A stretch of 64,000 nt of DNA from Panorpa germanica (taxonomy: Eukaryota > Arthropoda > Insecta > Mecoptera > Panorpidae), in NCBI GenBank assembly GCA_963678705.1, contig OY783209.1, forward strand, positions 10,540,001 through 10,604,000. The letters are read 5' to 3'. The position numbers and the translations under genes were made by a program. A model generated the notes under the pieces. It was not told where the DNA came from, did no database searches, and was given only the letters and a program-made list of their open reading frames with translations. Positions 45,840 through 58,482 of this stretch are shown in pieces; within the stretch, counting starts at the first letter, position 1, and each line of letters opens with the position of its first letter.

Positions 45840-47600
45840 ATTAAGCAATAAAATTAGTTATCGCTACCAGTGGACATTTTAATCTAATTTATTGCAAAAC
45901 TTACTTTCATTTTATAGCCGACACTATGTCTAAATTCATATAGAATGATTATTAAAAATACGTGTAAAAGAGTTATTGGAATATGATAAGTAATTCCCAG
46001 TAAACATTTTGGAGTAAATTCTACTTAATTTCTATTACATATCATGAATTTTTTGTCTGGAACATGTTCGTTTTCTATTCAGTCGTTCATAGGAAAGGCA
46101 CTTTTTATGAGCTACAGACATTGCAACGACGGTTCACTGCTGAATTAAAAGCGGAGTCGGTTTATGATTTATGACCGGAGTTATAAACCTTAATGGAATT
46201 CTACTTTTTAGAGTCTGCAAAATATAAATATTTAAATGAAGAAATAAATTACGGGTATTAATACTCGTTATATTAGTTTTTTACATTGTTTTGATGATTC
46301 AAAAATCCACGATCGGCAGGTCTGCGTTAGGTTTAAAACCTCTGTCTTACCATCGCTAGATGCTAACTTCGTTTATATACATTATATTCGGGGATTGAGG
46401 GAGATAGCGTCTGTCTATTACCATTAAAGAAATATTTGTTGAAAAAGGATAGCATATACTTTAAACTACTGTACTGAACGAAATATTATACAAGTATACA
46501 AGTGTAACGGTGAAAAATATATTTTACTTGTCTAACCGCATCTCGTTTCTCTCTCACTTTGGAATAAATGAGATGAAAGTGAACTTTAAAAAAATATATC
46601 CATGTGGGAAAGAAACAGAAATACTTAATGAATGATGTTGGAAAAAGAAAGAATACTAGAAAGAATAACTAACACAAAATCTGTGACAGGTAGAGAACTT
46701 GTAAAGCGTTAGAATAGAATTGTACGAGTGACTCGAACTTCACCAAATAGGGCACTTCACCAAATTGTTTACTGGGTTACTTCTTTTAAAATCAATGGAA
46801 AATTTATAATTGCCTTTGATTTTGAAAGGGAATCGGTTTTATTTTAATGATTTTTTTGGCCGCTAGACTTACATTCTCCTAATTACATTTCCAAAGATAT
46901 GCCAAATAAAAAACAAAAGTATTTTACTCTAACTGTCAACTTTCGTTATCTTTCTTCCCTATTCGCTTTCGTGTTTTGCCTATGTTCTTCGCCATTCCCT
47001 TCATCCTTTTGTATTTGCTGCCCTATTTCAGACATTCACCTTCTCTTCTCTTAGCAACAACTTTTTCACGCTCCATTCACTCTCTTAATTCTTCGTCTGA
47101 ACCTCGCGGTCCGGTACTCCGGTATACTGTTTATCTATAATCGTTTATACCTCCCACTATATCTTATCCTTAGCCTTCCTCCTTTTTCCTTTCTATCTCT
47201 TTCTTTGTGCATCTCCTTACTGACTCGAAAAAACATGTGCTTTTATAGGATGTTATTGGTGAACGAGGTGTTAATTTTTGCCAAAATAATAGTACCATAG
47301 CAAAATTTTGGCTAGTACCAGATAAATGAATGATATATTTTAGAAAATCATTAGTAATAGGCGCCATTTAATTTTTTAGTCTAGTTCTTCTCATGTTTTA
47401 GTTCATGTGTTATTTAACATAATATTTTTCATCTGACCGAAGCTCTACATAATTATGCAACAATGCCATTATATAAAATCAAAGTACATTAAAATTTTTT
47501 ATAGTTCTTATAAGACATTACACAGTAAAAGGAAAGTCAAATTTGTTAGATAACACTTTTTATTTATATTAATAATTACAGTATCTCATTTAAAATGGAA
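45840..47600. other. spacer between trypsins 2 and 3
   Basis: No gene. AT-rich for the first kilobase, then a markedly pyrimidine-rich stretch (about 46930-47220, many CTTCC/TCTCT words). No protease remnant or complete transposon is recognised. Confidence 0.5.
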
Positions 47601-47630
47601 GTTTGTCATATATGCAATGGGGTTCGGCAT

Positions 47631-49019
<1,389 letters not shown>

Positions 49020-49066
49020 TGTTGCTGTCAGTTGTGTAAACTATTCTTTACAAACGAAATTCAGTG

Positions 49067-49074
49067 CTTTTATA
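49067..49074 (-). promoter_or_regulatory. TATA box of trypsin 3
   Basis: TATAAAAG on the minus strand. About 20 bp downstream are an initiator-like stretch and short leader, 48-55 bp before the ATG. Confidence 0.65.
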
Positions 49075-49310
49075 CCAAAACTTGGTATACAGATAATCTA
49101 AATTAATACGTAAAATGATTTGTTTTAAAATTTTATCATTACATCTTGCACAAGTTTATTTTATTATCTATATAAATTACCTTATCACGTTTATTATTAA
49201 TCTGTGTATCATATTTACTTATGTTTTTTTGGGCCAATTAGGTAATCAATAACTTAGTTACTACAAAAATATTTTTTTTGTCAAATCCAAGGGTATTTCT
49301 TTCGGATGTG

Positions 49311-49435
49311 GTTTATTATAAACCTTGGTTGACACTCTCGTTTCTCCGTTCCGATTTTAGTTCGAGTCGAATATAACTACAGTTTAGCTAAGCAAAATAC
49401 CTGAGTTGAAATCCCCATCTTTTAGGTTATGAAAA
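49311..49435. repeat. dispersed repeat, first copy
   Basis: Matches 58316-58482 imperfectly (TAAACCTTGGTTGACACT, then TAACTACAGTTTAGCTAAGC, AAAATACCTGAGT, TTTTAGGTTA). Family unknown. It lies beside old fragments of the GGGCTTGTGTCCT family in both places, so the two may once have been one larger element. Confidence 0.65.
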
Positions 49436-49455
49436 AAATTTTAGGGGTTGATTCT

Positions 49456-49615
49456 TTAATTGTTGATTGATATAGATTTTAATAAATGTATATTGACGTT
49501 TTTATTTTATTAAATATCTAAATGTTGATGGAGATATAGCAGTTACAAATTTGAATTTCAGTTTTAGCGCTACAGATGTCGGCCATATTTATGACGTTTG
49601 CATTGCATTTTAACT
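49456..49615 (-). mobile_element. old fragment of the GGGCTTGTGTCCT family
   Basis: A diverged match to the right third of the family (TTAATAAATGTATATTGACG, TTTTAGCGCTACAGATGTCG, GCCATATTTATGACGT). No terminal repeat remains. It is nearer to the old copy at 56750-58312 (which also reads ACATCTGTAGCGC) than to the young copies, suggesting two subfamilies. Confidence 0.7.
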
Positions 49616-50152
49616 AAAACAAATAGAATTTCAAAGCAGATCTAAATGTAAGAAATGTTCAGGTTTCATTGGGATAATGTCCCAATAGAATTGTTTAATT
49701 TAAGGTTGTGTAACTTTTAAAATATTTGGGACAGTGTACCTAATCTGCTAATTAATGATCATTATTATTGATTGCGTACGTAAATAATTAAAATCAATGT
49801 TTTTTATCATTTAAATAAATTAGGATACCAATCTGTTCAAAATCCCAACGATTGTCTCATTTGTAAATCGGAGAGATAACGAGATTTACGTTTTCGTATC
49901 AGCATAATTAAATAAACATGTCTAAATTTAAAATTGGGTAAGTGGAGGAAAGGGAATCACAATAATCATTTATTCGTAAATATCGGTTTTTCCCAACAGC
50001 AAATATAGGTTTTTCCCAACTTTGTTATGCGCAAAGTAGAGATAGTTTTCTTTCATTTGTTAAAATGTTATGCTGCCTCTGTGAATTTCATCCTGCGAAA
50101 CACAGTTACATGTATTTCACGTTTATTTAATATGAAAACAGTTACCAGTAAT

Positions 50153-51253
50153 GGGCTTGTGTCCTATGTCTTAATTTCTATAAAACTGGACTATATATTG
50201 ATAAAGTGGGTTACTAGAACCTCAAATTTTCAATTATTTTTTAATAACTCCTTATATGTTAAAAGATATTAACAATGGGCTTGTGTCCTCATTTTTTAGT
50301 TGTCGCTTTTTCAATTGCTGATTGAAATTGATGTTAATAAATGTGTATTGGCGTGTCTATTTTATTAAATATCTAAATATTGATAGAGATATAGCAATTA
50401 AAAGTTTGAATTGTAATTTTAGCGCTAGAAATGGTCGGCCATATTTGTATGACGTGAAATGCATTTTAACGTCAGTTATTTGTTGAGTAGGTCAGTGCTG
50501 TGGTAATGTTCTGTAGCTGTTGGTAGTCAAATAATCAAGTCAAATCAAAGAATAATAAATTTTTATTTTATTTAACCCTACTAAGGCAGACATAATATTG
50601 AAATTTTATTGTTCCTTGAAATAGCTGTAAATAATATTTGATATTTTGATATATAAATACATATAGCAGAGATTTATGATCTGTAAGGTTGGTAGCCTTA
50701 CACAATGATTGTGATGTCACATGTACTTGGAATATGTACAACGATGAATCCCTTTAATAATTAAAGAGACAAAATAACTTTTTTAATTGTTAATATCTCT
50801 TAACATATAAGGAGTTATTAAAAAATAATTGGACATTTGAGGTTCTAGTAACCCATTTTATCAATATATTGTACACTTTTATAGAAATTAAGACATAGGA
50901 CACAAGCCTATTAAAAAAGTCATTTTGTTTCTTTAATTATAAAAGGGATTCAACGTTGTACACATTCCAAATGCATGTGACATCATAACCGCTGCCAACC
51001 TTACAGCTCATAAATCTCTGCTATATGTATTTATATATCAACATATCAAATATTATTTACAGCTATTTCAAGGAACAATAAAATTCTAATATTATGTCTG
51101 CCGTAACAGGGTTAAATAAAATAAAAACTTATTATTCTTTGACTTGACTTGATTATTTCGACTACCAACACCTACAAAACATTACCACAGCACTGTCCTA
51201 CTCAACAAATAACTGACGTTGAAATGCATTTTACGTCATACAAATATGGCCGA
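50153..51253 (+). mobile_element. GGGCTTGTGTCCT family copy, interrupted by another copy
   Basis: Starts at the terminal repeat GGGCTTGTGTCCTATGTC. After 124 bp it is interrupted by a complete reverse-oriented copy (50277-50909), then resumes (ATTAAAAAAGTCATTTTG) and ends without its right terminus at ATATGGCCGA, 51253. Confidence 0.85.
50277..50909 (-). mobile_element. complete 633-bp GGGCTTGTGTCCT family element nested in its own family
   Basis: The same length (633 bp) as the copy at 63078-63710, in inverse orientation. Ends GGGCTTGTGTCCT and AGGACACAAGCCT. The dinucleotide AT is repeated at both junctions (50275-50276 and 50910-50911). It encodes nothing visible, so it is a non-autonomous DNA transposon. 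Confidence 0.87.
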
Positions 51254-52600
51254 ATTTCTTTTTGTATTTAAATAAAGTAAACAACACTCCAATTTTATAA
51301 TTTCAATAAATTTCCAGAATGCGGAGACATAAAGGAAGGCGCATGCAGCGATACAGTTCTACTGTGCCAACCCCAATGTTTCTGCCGCTTTCCTTCTCTT
51401 ATAAGTCATTTAATAAAGTCAATGCATTTGATGGACTTAGTAATGCACACCTAATAGAAGCATCCCTCAGCTCCTCCGCACGCATCCTTCAAGATATATA
51501 GAATTATAAAATTTGAACTTCCCCGATGATTTTGATTCGTATTTGAATGAGAAATTATGAAAAACTATATTTTTTAAATATAGGTCACCTCAGAGAATAA
51601 ATCCTTCCAATATGAAAGTGATTTATTGATATTTCGAAATTACATCGATATGTTGCAACAACAATGGCCGTGAAAGATTATTTGCGTTAATTGGGCTGGT
51701 TTGTAGGTCAATTACAACAATAATGTAATGATTGAAGTTTTATAAAAAGTAGTAAGTGCTTCAAAATAATCTTCTGTCATTGATAAGAATATCAGTTGAT
51801 AAGAATACAGATACCTATTAAAGATGAAGAGCTTTAACGTTTTGTCGAGAGATGTCGCTAGTAGTTCTATTATAATAATTTTTGAAGTGCACCAAATACT
51901 TTTTAATATAGCATTTGCTTCTATATATTGAGACGCTTTTGTAAATATAAACTTCTCTCTGTTAGTATACTTTAACTTGTACTGAATATTGTCTTCGCAT
52001 AATAAATAATATGCATTAAGCAAACTCTGAAGCGGCTAATATTAGAAGGCAGTTCTCGGTGAAGGACTATTTTGGGAATAGGTCAATGTTAAAAATATTC
52101 CTGTATATAGAACAATTACAAAAATATGCGATCAGTATTAATGTAAACGGATTAGTAATTATATTTAATATAAAATATTTAAAATTCTTGTAATGTAGTC
52201 ATATTAGATGAATATAAAAAGTATATTGTTCCTGAAACTTATGCAATTACATTAACACTTATATTTTGACCTACATTTTATTATATTTAAAGAATTATAA
52301 TATATCTAATAGTTGTTATAAGATAAAATGGTTTATATGTAAAATACAAAGTTACTAGAACTCTATGGCTTCAACTCATGTCAAGAAAATTAGCTATAAT
52401 ATGTAAATAAAACAAATTCGTTCGCTCGTTGCTTGTAGTACGAGTGTTTGTTGCAGTTAAGTCTGAAATCAATGACGTAGTAGTTACTGGCAACACTGTT
52501 TAAGCTCATGACGTCATCGACTTCATTACGTAATGATCGGGAGATTTTTCCTGTAGTTCCCGGGTTCAATAACCAAGAGGCTGGCTGGTCGTAAGTTAGG
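51254..52600. other. gene-free stretch left of slowpoke
   Basis: No supported gene or repeat. Short frames near 51319-51501 and 51712-52023 have no recognisable content and lack conserved-looking composition. Confidence 0.45.
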
Positions 52601-53357
52601 TAAGGCATCGAGGACGAGAGCGAGGTCGTACAGGATAGTAGTGCGCCGTGCAGTTCGCAGTTCGCATTTTCGGTGTCAGCTAACCAATAAAATTACGTTA
52701 AATATCATTTAAGTGTAATTTCATTTCTATTTAAAATATTGTGTCAGATAATGTTAAAATAGTTGCAATTGAAGAATCTGTATTTTAAAGTTATCACACA
52801 TACATGCTGATTTTAATTTATAGTTTAATTTGGCATCGATAGAGGCAGCACTGTGGTGGTTGAAAATATATCTGCACTAGAGTAACATAACGTAGAAGGA
52901 TCAGCGTTCATTGTGGTGTCAGTGTAGTATCGCACGGCACCGAGTAAGGTTAACGTTAACGTCAACGTGAACGAAGAGAGCCTTCGGTGTAGAAGACGAA
53001 CGGCGGCAAAATACAAATGTTGAAGTAATTGTCGCGCAGGACAGAATTCTCTGGTGCGGTATTGATTCTGTAGAGAGTCAGAGAGTCGGGAGTTTATAGT
53101 TCGTGAGTTCGGCAGTTCGGCACGCTGGCAGAGAGCTCTAACAACTCGTGAGAACTCGCAGAAGTATCAGTTAGTAGTGGAGGAGCATCGCTCACCGTGG
53201 AACTGTCTGTCGTTCTGTGTACCTAGTGTTAAGAGTGTTGTAAACACACAGTCAAAGCCAAAGCACCGGGTGCAGCTACACATGCCTCCCCCGGGTAGTA
53301 CTGTGAATAAGCAGTGCAGGTGAATGCAGGGGTTTGTGGACATTTGGGCAGCGCGGG
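52600..53357 (+). promoter_or_regulatory. slowpoke promoter and 5'UTR region
   Basis: A GC-richer island in an AT-rich surround, with CG-containing words (GCACGGCACCGAG, GTCGCGCAGG) unlike the flanks. It runs straight into the slowpoke start codon with GT/AG-rich, stop-filled sequence, as expected for a long neuronal-gene leader. Direct repeats such as AGTTCGCAGTTCGCA (about 52657) and GTTAACGTTAACGTCAACGT (about 52949) are present. The transcription start cannot be fixed from sequence. Confidence 0.5.
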
Positions 53358-53669
53358 ATGGCGTCGAACGAAGACGCGATCTCAGAGACGCCCCCCATAG
53401 ACGATTGCCTGAAGGTACGCAAGTGGTGGTGCTTTCTATTGTCCAGCATCTTTACGTTCCTTGCGGGCCTACTGGTTGTATTACTATGGCGGGCCTTCGC
53501 TTTCCTGTGCTGCCGAAAGGAACCAGAATTTTCGCCAAACGATCCAAAACAGAAAGAACAGAAAGCTGCACGACAGGGAAAACAGGAATTCGAAGGCACG
53601 TTTATGACAGAAGCCAAAGATTGGGCAGGCGAACTTATATCTGGTCAAACAACCACTGGACGCATTCTG
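53358..53669 (+). CDS. slo: slowpoke (BK channel alpha subunit), first coding exon
   Basis: The first coding exon of the large-conductance calcium-activated potassium channel. 104 codons: MASNEDAISETPPIDDCLKV, then the S0 membrane segment (KWWCFLLSSIFTFLAGLLVV to LLWRAFAFLCC), then the cytoplasmic S0-S1 linker (RKEPEFSPNDPKQKEQKAAR, EFEGTFMTEAKDWAGELISG). It ends at QTTTGRIL|GTAAGT, the conserved junction before S1. The match to Drosophila slo is near-perfect from DDCLKVRK on. No further slo exon is found to the window end, so the first intron exceeds 10 kb and the rest of the channel lies to the right. An in-frame ATG-less extension upstream is not used. Confidence 0.95.
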
Positions 53670-54538
53670 GTAAGTTGTAAGATTATTTTCTTTTTTGTCA
53701 ACAATGACCAGGCGGTTGTCTCACCGCAAACAATGCGATCTGGTGCACGAGGTTCTCAGGACGCGAAACGCGAGCGTGTGGTCGTTTCTCACACGAGATT
53801 ATCCTGTATCCACTTCTCAATGTTTGCGGCGTAATACCACCAGTCACTTACGTGCTATCTTTGTTTAATTGACAGTTGCTTGATGAAAACAATAAAGCCC
53901 AATGTACTACAATGTTTGGAAATAACAGTTTGTAACTAAAATGAAAATTTATAAAATATTTTGAATTTGTTGTTTGCGAAATTATTCTTCTACCACTAAG
54001 CATATGTCACATTTACATCTAAGCTATATAAATATTACAGATTTTCTTTTATTAAAAAATTAAAAGACTAAGTAGGTAATATAGGTGATATATAATTCAA
54101 CATATCTTCTAAATTTCTGAATATTATATTGAGCCGTGTCATTTAGAATTCTAAACACATAGCTTATTTATGCAAAATGTTCCTTTTCTTAGACTTACGA
54201 CGGATTCTAAAAGCCTCTTTGTATAATACAGTAGTACGCTACGATACCCGAAAATCTTATTGCGCATTTGTGGTTTAGGTTGGAATTGCGAATGAAATTC
54301 CTTAAAGGGGAAATATTAAATTGAAAACTGAAAGAAACTATTCAATTAAATGTAGTTCAGGAATATCGCTTGGAATAGTCTGAATTATATTTAGTATGAC
54401 TAAAATTTATTTATTATCAATTGTTACAAATTACCATTGTGAATTTTCAATTGGCGTTACGTCGTTGGAATAACAATAAGCCTATTGAGCGCGATTTGAG
54501 TATGGTGTTACAAGTTTTTCTTTAAATAAATAAAGATA

Positions 54539-54725
54539 TAGTTCAAATTATGAGAGTTCGACGACGACTCATTCTTCAAAGAGACTATAAGAGCGATACG
54601 ATGGTGAATTATATTTTATTTGTTTCATTATACATTATAAAAAAAAATTGTCATGGCATCGCTTATTTATACAGTAGAATTTGTATTAAGCGAGAGTAAT
54701 CGCCGAACTCTCGTAATTTGAACTA
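54539..54725. mobile_element. 187-bp Tc1/mariner-like MITE
   Basis: Ends TAGTTCAAATTATGAGAGTT and, inverted, TAGTTCAAATTACGAGAGTT, continuing CGRCG on both sides, so terminal repeats of about 25-28 bp. TA dinucleotides at 54537-54538 and 54726-54727. Non-coding. A single matching terminus lies at 43170 inside the hAT-like element. Confidence 0.85.
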
Positions 54726-56171
54726 TAACCAATTAAATTGTTTAATAAAGTAAGGCTAACAGCAATCAGACCCACGTGTATGGGACCCCAAACTTACTGA
54801 CAAAAATGTAGTTGCAAAGGCAAAATAAAAATCGCACCAACAGTATATTAAACGACAAAAAAGAAGTTATCAACTTTTACAAGTAGAAAATATTTAAAAA
54901 ACTTGTTAACCACTCGGGTAAAAAATGTAACGTAATGTAGGACTTGAATTAGCTTGTAGTAAGCTAGCAAGTGTAAAATCAGGTATAAAATGAACTTGGA
55001 ATTTACTTTTGGTAAGCTAGGAAGCATATTCCTATTTCTAATGCGTGTTAAAAAGGGTAAAAATTATTGAAGAAGTTCGATATCAGTAGAAATAAAGCAT
55101 ATGACAAAATTTTAGGCCTCAAACTTCTCTTAACGAGCCAAAAAGGATATGCATTGAATCCTAAGGCACAGCGTATTCATTTTAAAACATCAAAAATCCT
55201 TTCTAATTTCTCGACATTTCTAAAAAAAACAATTAATTAAATGATATTATAATTTAAGTATTTGCCAGTTCGTTTCTCGTATGTTATTTTCTCTTTTTCC
55301 AAGAATTCGTGTTTTGAAACGAGAACTATAACTCTATTCTTAAAACTGGTACTTCACTGTGTATGTTTTCATATTTTACAGCACTCTAAGTGCATGCAGT
55401 GTGTGTGAAATATTAATAAGATCGTTACTATAAATAACAAAGGATCACATAAAAATAAAACTGTTAAAAATATTTTATACTATACTATCTACGTATACTA
55501 TACCATACTGCACTGTGGTATACCAGATGCGTAGCACGTCTTGAACTACGCATAATATTATTACGATTGGTTGCGTTGTAGAAAAGAAAATACAGAAGCC
55601 TTTAATGGCATAAACCAATCTAATATAAAAGATACATCACAGTCTCTTACTTTCGGTATATTTGCAGTAAATATATACTTCTTTAAGGGTTTATATGACT
55701 TAATTACTTTTTGTTAGAACTATACTCAGAGAAACTAATTTCTTAAGAATGTTTTCTTCACCATTAGCATCAAAATCAAGTGTAAAAGTAAAGACTTAAA
55801 TGGTATTTTTTCAATAACCTAAAGGAACTGTTCGTAACGATAACATAATGCATTTTTAAGGTTATGTTTAGCGATACGACGTGTGCTGTCAAATATTATT
55901 TGTGTTCTTGAGAACGGTATAACGTTAAGTGAAAAGTACGCTATACTATTTAATTCTAAAAAACGTTTTACGCTTCCCTAACATAACCCTACATAATTAT
56001 ATACAAAAAAAGTGCTGACATAATTTTTTCTTTGTTCCGTGTTTGATTGCTAACAACCGATTTAAATTTACAGACATTCAATCAATAGGGACATGTCATT
56101 CTTTCAAAAATTACACTTTTCCAGTAGTCTAATATTTGAACTATACGCCAAACGTCAAAGTTAGATAACAA

Positions 56172-56240
56172 TAATGTTGCCAGATATATTTTTTCAATAC
56201 TTTATTAAATAAAACTTTTAACCTCACTTCTGGCAACATT
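56172..56240. repeat. 69-bp inverted repeat with 12-bp arms
   Basis: AATGTTGCCAGA ... TCTGGCAACATT, perfect arms around an AT-rich centre. It could be a minimal MITE remnant or a stem-loop in the slo intron. Confidence 0.55.
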
Positions 56241-56894
56241 TCTAATCGTTAACAGTGTAGTTTGCTAAATTATAAAAAGAATTCTAAAAACACACACACT
56301 TATAAAACGTTTTGAACTATCTCGTACATAAAGGGCGTAACGATTGCTTTGAACATTTGTTTGGTTGTTTGGTAAACTTTGTCATGCGCAAACAAATAAG
56401 AGTAGCAGAGAAGCCTTAGGACACAGAGAATCATCGGACCATACTCCAAGCTACGACTTCTGAACGATACGTAATACAAAATACGTTGTACAGTAGAATA
56501 CTGGCAGAATTCTCCACATACATTCTACGATTGTTAAGTACACTTCAAGATAGAAGGGCTAAGTACATCCTTTGTTTGTATTTGTTTACACAGCAGGTAT
56601 CTATAGAAGTATATACATACTCACTGAGTTTAACTATGTACCTAATGAGAAAATATATAGTTCAGTGGAACTTGTAAGTGTAACTGAAGAATTATAAACT
56701 TGTAAAATTAAAGGAAGTACTAATTTTTCAATAGTTAATAATATTTTAGGAGGTATTAACAATTAAAATAGTCATTTTTTCACTTTAAGTATCAAAGAAC
56801 TATTATACATATACCAAATAACTGATCTATCCCTTAATAGTACGACATGTTACGTCATAAATATGGCCGACATCTGTAGCGCTAAAACTACAAT

Positions 56895-58193
56895 GGGCTT
56901 GTGTCCTCATTTTTTAGTGGTCGATTTTTCAATTGTTGATTGAAATTGATGTTAATAAATGTGTATTGGCGTGTCTATTTTATTAAATATCTAAATATTG
57001 ACGGAGATATAGCAATTAAAAGTTTGAATTGTAGTTTTAGCGCTAGAAATGGTCGGCCATATTTGTATGACGTGAATGCATTTTAACGTCAGTTATTTGT
57101 TGAGTAGGTCAGTGCTGTGGTAATGTTCTGAATCCAGTCCGTGGTTAATGTTAATCAAAGAATAATAAGTTTTTATTTTATTTAACCCTGCTACGGCAGA
57201 CATAATATTGAAATTTTATTGTTCCTTGAAATAGCTGTAAATAATATTTGATATTTTGATATATAAATACATATAGCAGAGATTTATGATCTGTAAGGTT
57301 GGTAACCTTACACAAGGATTGTGATGTCACATGCACTTGCAATGTGTACAACGTTGAATCCCTTTAATAAGTAAAGAGACAAAATGACTTTTTTAATTGT
57401 TAATATCTCCTTACATATAAGGCCTGTCTCAGTATGGGACCGTATTTAAGCGACGGCGTATTTGGACGTAAATCGACGGATTTAATGAGCTACAAAGCAA
57501 ACCGCCTCTGTGTGTCACAGATGGCTGTAGTCGTGTAATAGGGGGTGTATTGGAGTTCTTCAGCACTTATATAATTTATTATGAGAGCAAACTTTAACTT
57601 TAATTTTTATCGATACACTACTGGTATTAAAGGGACTTTAGCATTTATTATATATCTGAGTTCTGGAGGGCGTGAATTTAAATTTAGTTCTATCGTATTG
57701 GTATCGGCATCCGTGTCCATGATTCACTGAAATGCAAACATAAACTGCATGCAGAACATACCCATGTCGCCGATAGATTTCATTTGACCCGTATTGCAGC
57801 GTAACAAAAGGTGATCTTATGTATCCCCTCCAGTCTGAGGCGGCTTTTTGCATTTACAAAGGTTCGGATAGGGTATCGTTGTAGTAGTGGTAACGCTTGG
57901 ATAAAATTCGCCTTTATTCGGTTCTAATGTGCGAGGTAGTGCCGCCCGTAATGCGGACTGCTTTGTAGCGTGCAGTCTGAGAGCTCCAGAGCGATCTCAT
58001 TACATTTACATGGTTCGGATAGGTAAAGCGTAGTAGCCCGAATACGTCCGGCAGAAATTCGCTTAAATACGGTCCCATACTGCGACAGGCCTAAGAAGTT
58101 ATTAAACAATAATTGAACATTTGAGGTTCTAGTAACCCACTTTGTCAATATATAGTACACTTTTATAGAACTTAAGACATAGGACACAAGCCC
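56895..58193 (-). mobile_element. young GGGCTTGTGTCCT-family copy, middle of three
   Basis: Ends GGGCTTGTGTCCTCAT and AGGACACAAGCCC, with AT repeated at both junctions (56893-56894, 58194-58195). Subtracting the inner element leaves about 625 bp, the family length. Confidence 0.87.
57421..58091. mobile_element. 671-bp PIF/Harbinger-like MITE, innermost of three
   Basis: Terminal repeats of about 32 bp with one mismatch: GGCCTGTCTCAGTATGGG on the left, GGCCTGTCGCAGTATGGG on the right (inverted), both continuing ACCGTATTTAAGCG. The 3-bp target duplication is TAA (57418-57420 and 58092-58094). TIR sequence and 3-bp TAA site fit PIF/Harbinger. No transposase is encoded. Two internal GGTTCGGATAGG repeats occur near 57861 and 58011. 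Confidence 0.87.
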
Positions 58194-58315
58194 ATTCAAA
58201 TTCTTATTTGCTATAGCTTCGTCAACATTTAGATATTTAATCAAATAAAAACGCCAATATACATTTATTAACATCTATATCAATCGACAATTAAAAAATC
58301 GACCGCGAAAAATTG

Positions 58316-58482
58316 TGATTTATTGTAAACCTTGGTTGACACTTTGTATTACTGCTCTTATATTTGTTCGAGAGGATCATAACTGTAGTTTAACCAAGCA
58401 AAATACTTGGGTAACATTATTCGTTAGTTAACTGTGATCGGTCTTTGATAAAACTAGAAATAAAAACCCATTTTTTAGGTTA
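58316..58482. repeat. dispersed repeat, second copy
   Basis: Counterpart of 49311-49435 (TAAACCTTGGTTGACACT, TAACTGTAGTTTAACCAAGC, AAAATACTTGGGT, TTTTTTAGGTTA). Moderately diverged. Confidence 0.6.

Larger units (their letters stand above)
53670..56740 (+). other. slowpoke first intron, proximal part
   Basis: Intronic by inference. It contains a small TIR element at 54539-54725 and a 69-bp inverted repeat at 56172-56240. Otherwise AT-rich with nothing coding. Confidence 0.55.
56750..58312 (+). mobile_element. old GGGCTTGTGTCCT-family relative, outermost of three nested elements
   Basis: A diverged copy running from GGAGGTATTAACAATTAAAA through CATCTGTAGCGCTAAAACTA, interrupted at 56894, then resuming ATTCAAATTC... 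to about 58312. It lacks a clear left terminus. Its inner part is nearest to the fragment at 49456-49615. Confidence 0.7.

Noticed and set aside
45840-47600. A fourth protease between trypsins 2 and 3
   Set aside because: No IVGG, TAAHC or GDSGG remnant is found on either strand.
51712-52023. 103-codon minus-strand frame
   Set aside because: AT-driven, no motif, no plausible splice partners, not near another gene.
57638-58274. Two minus-strand frames of 71 and 116 codons
   Set aside because: They lie inside and across the boundary of the PIF/Harbinger-like MITE and its host repeat.
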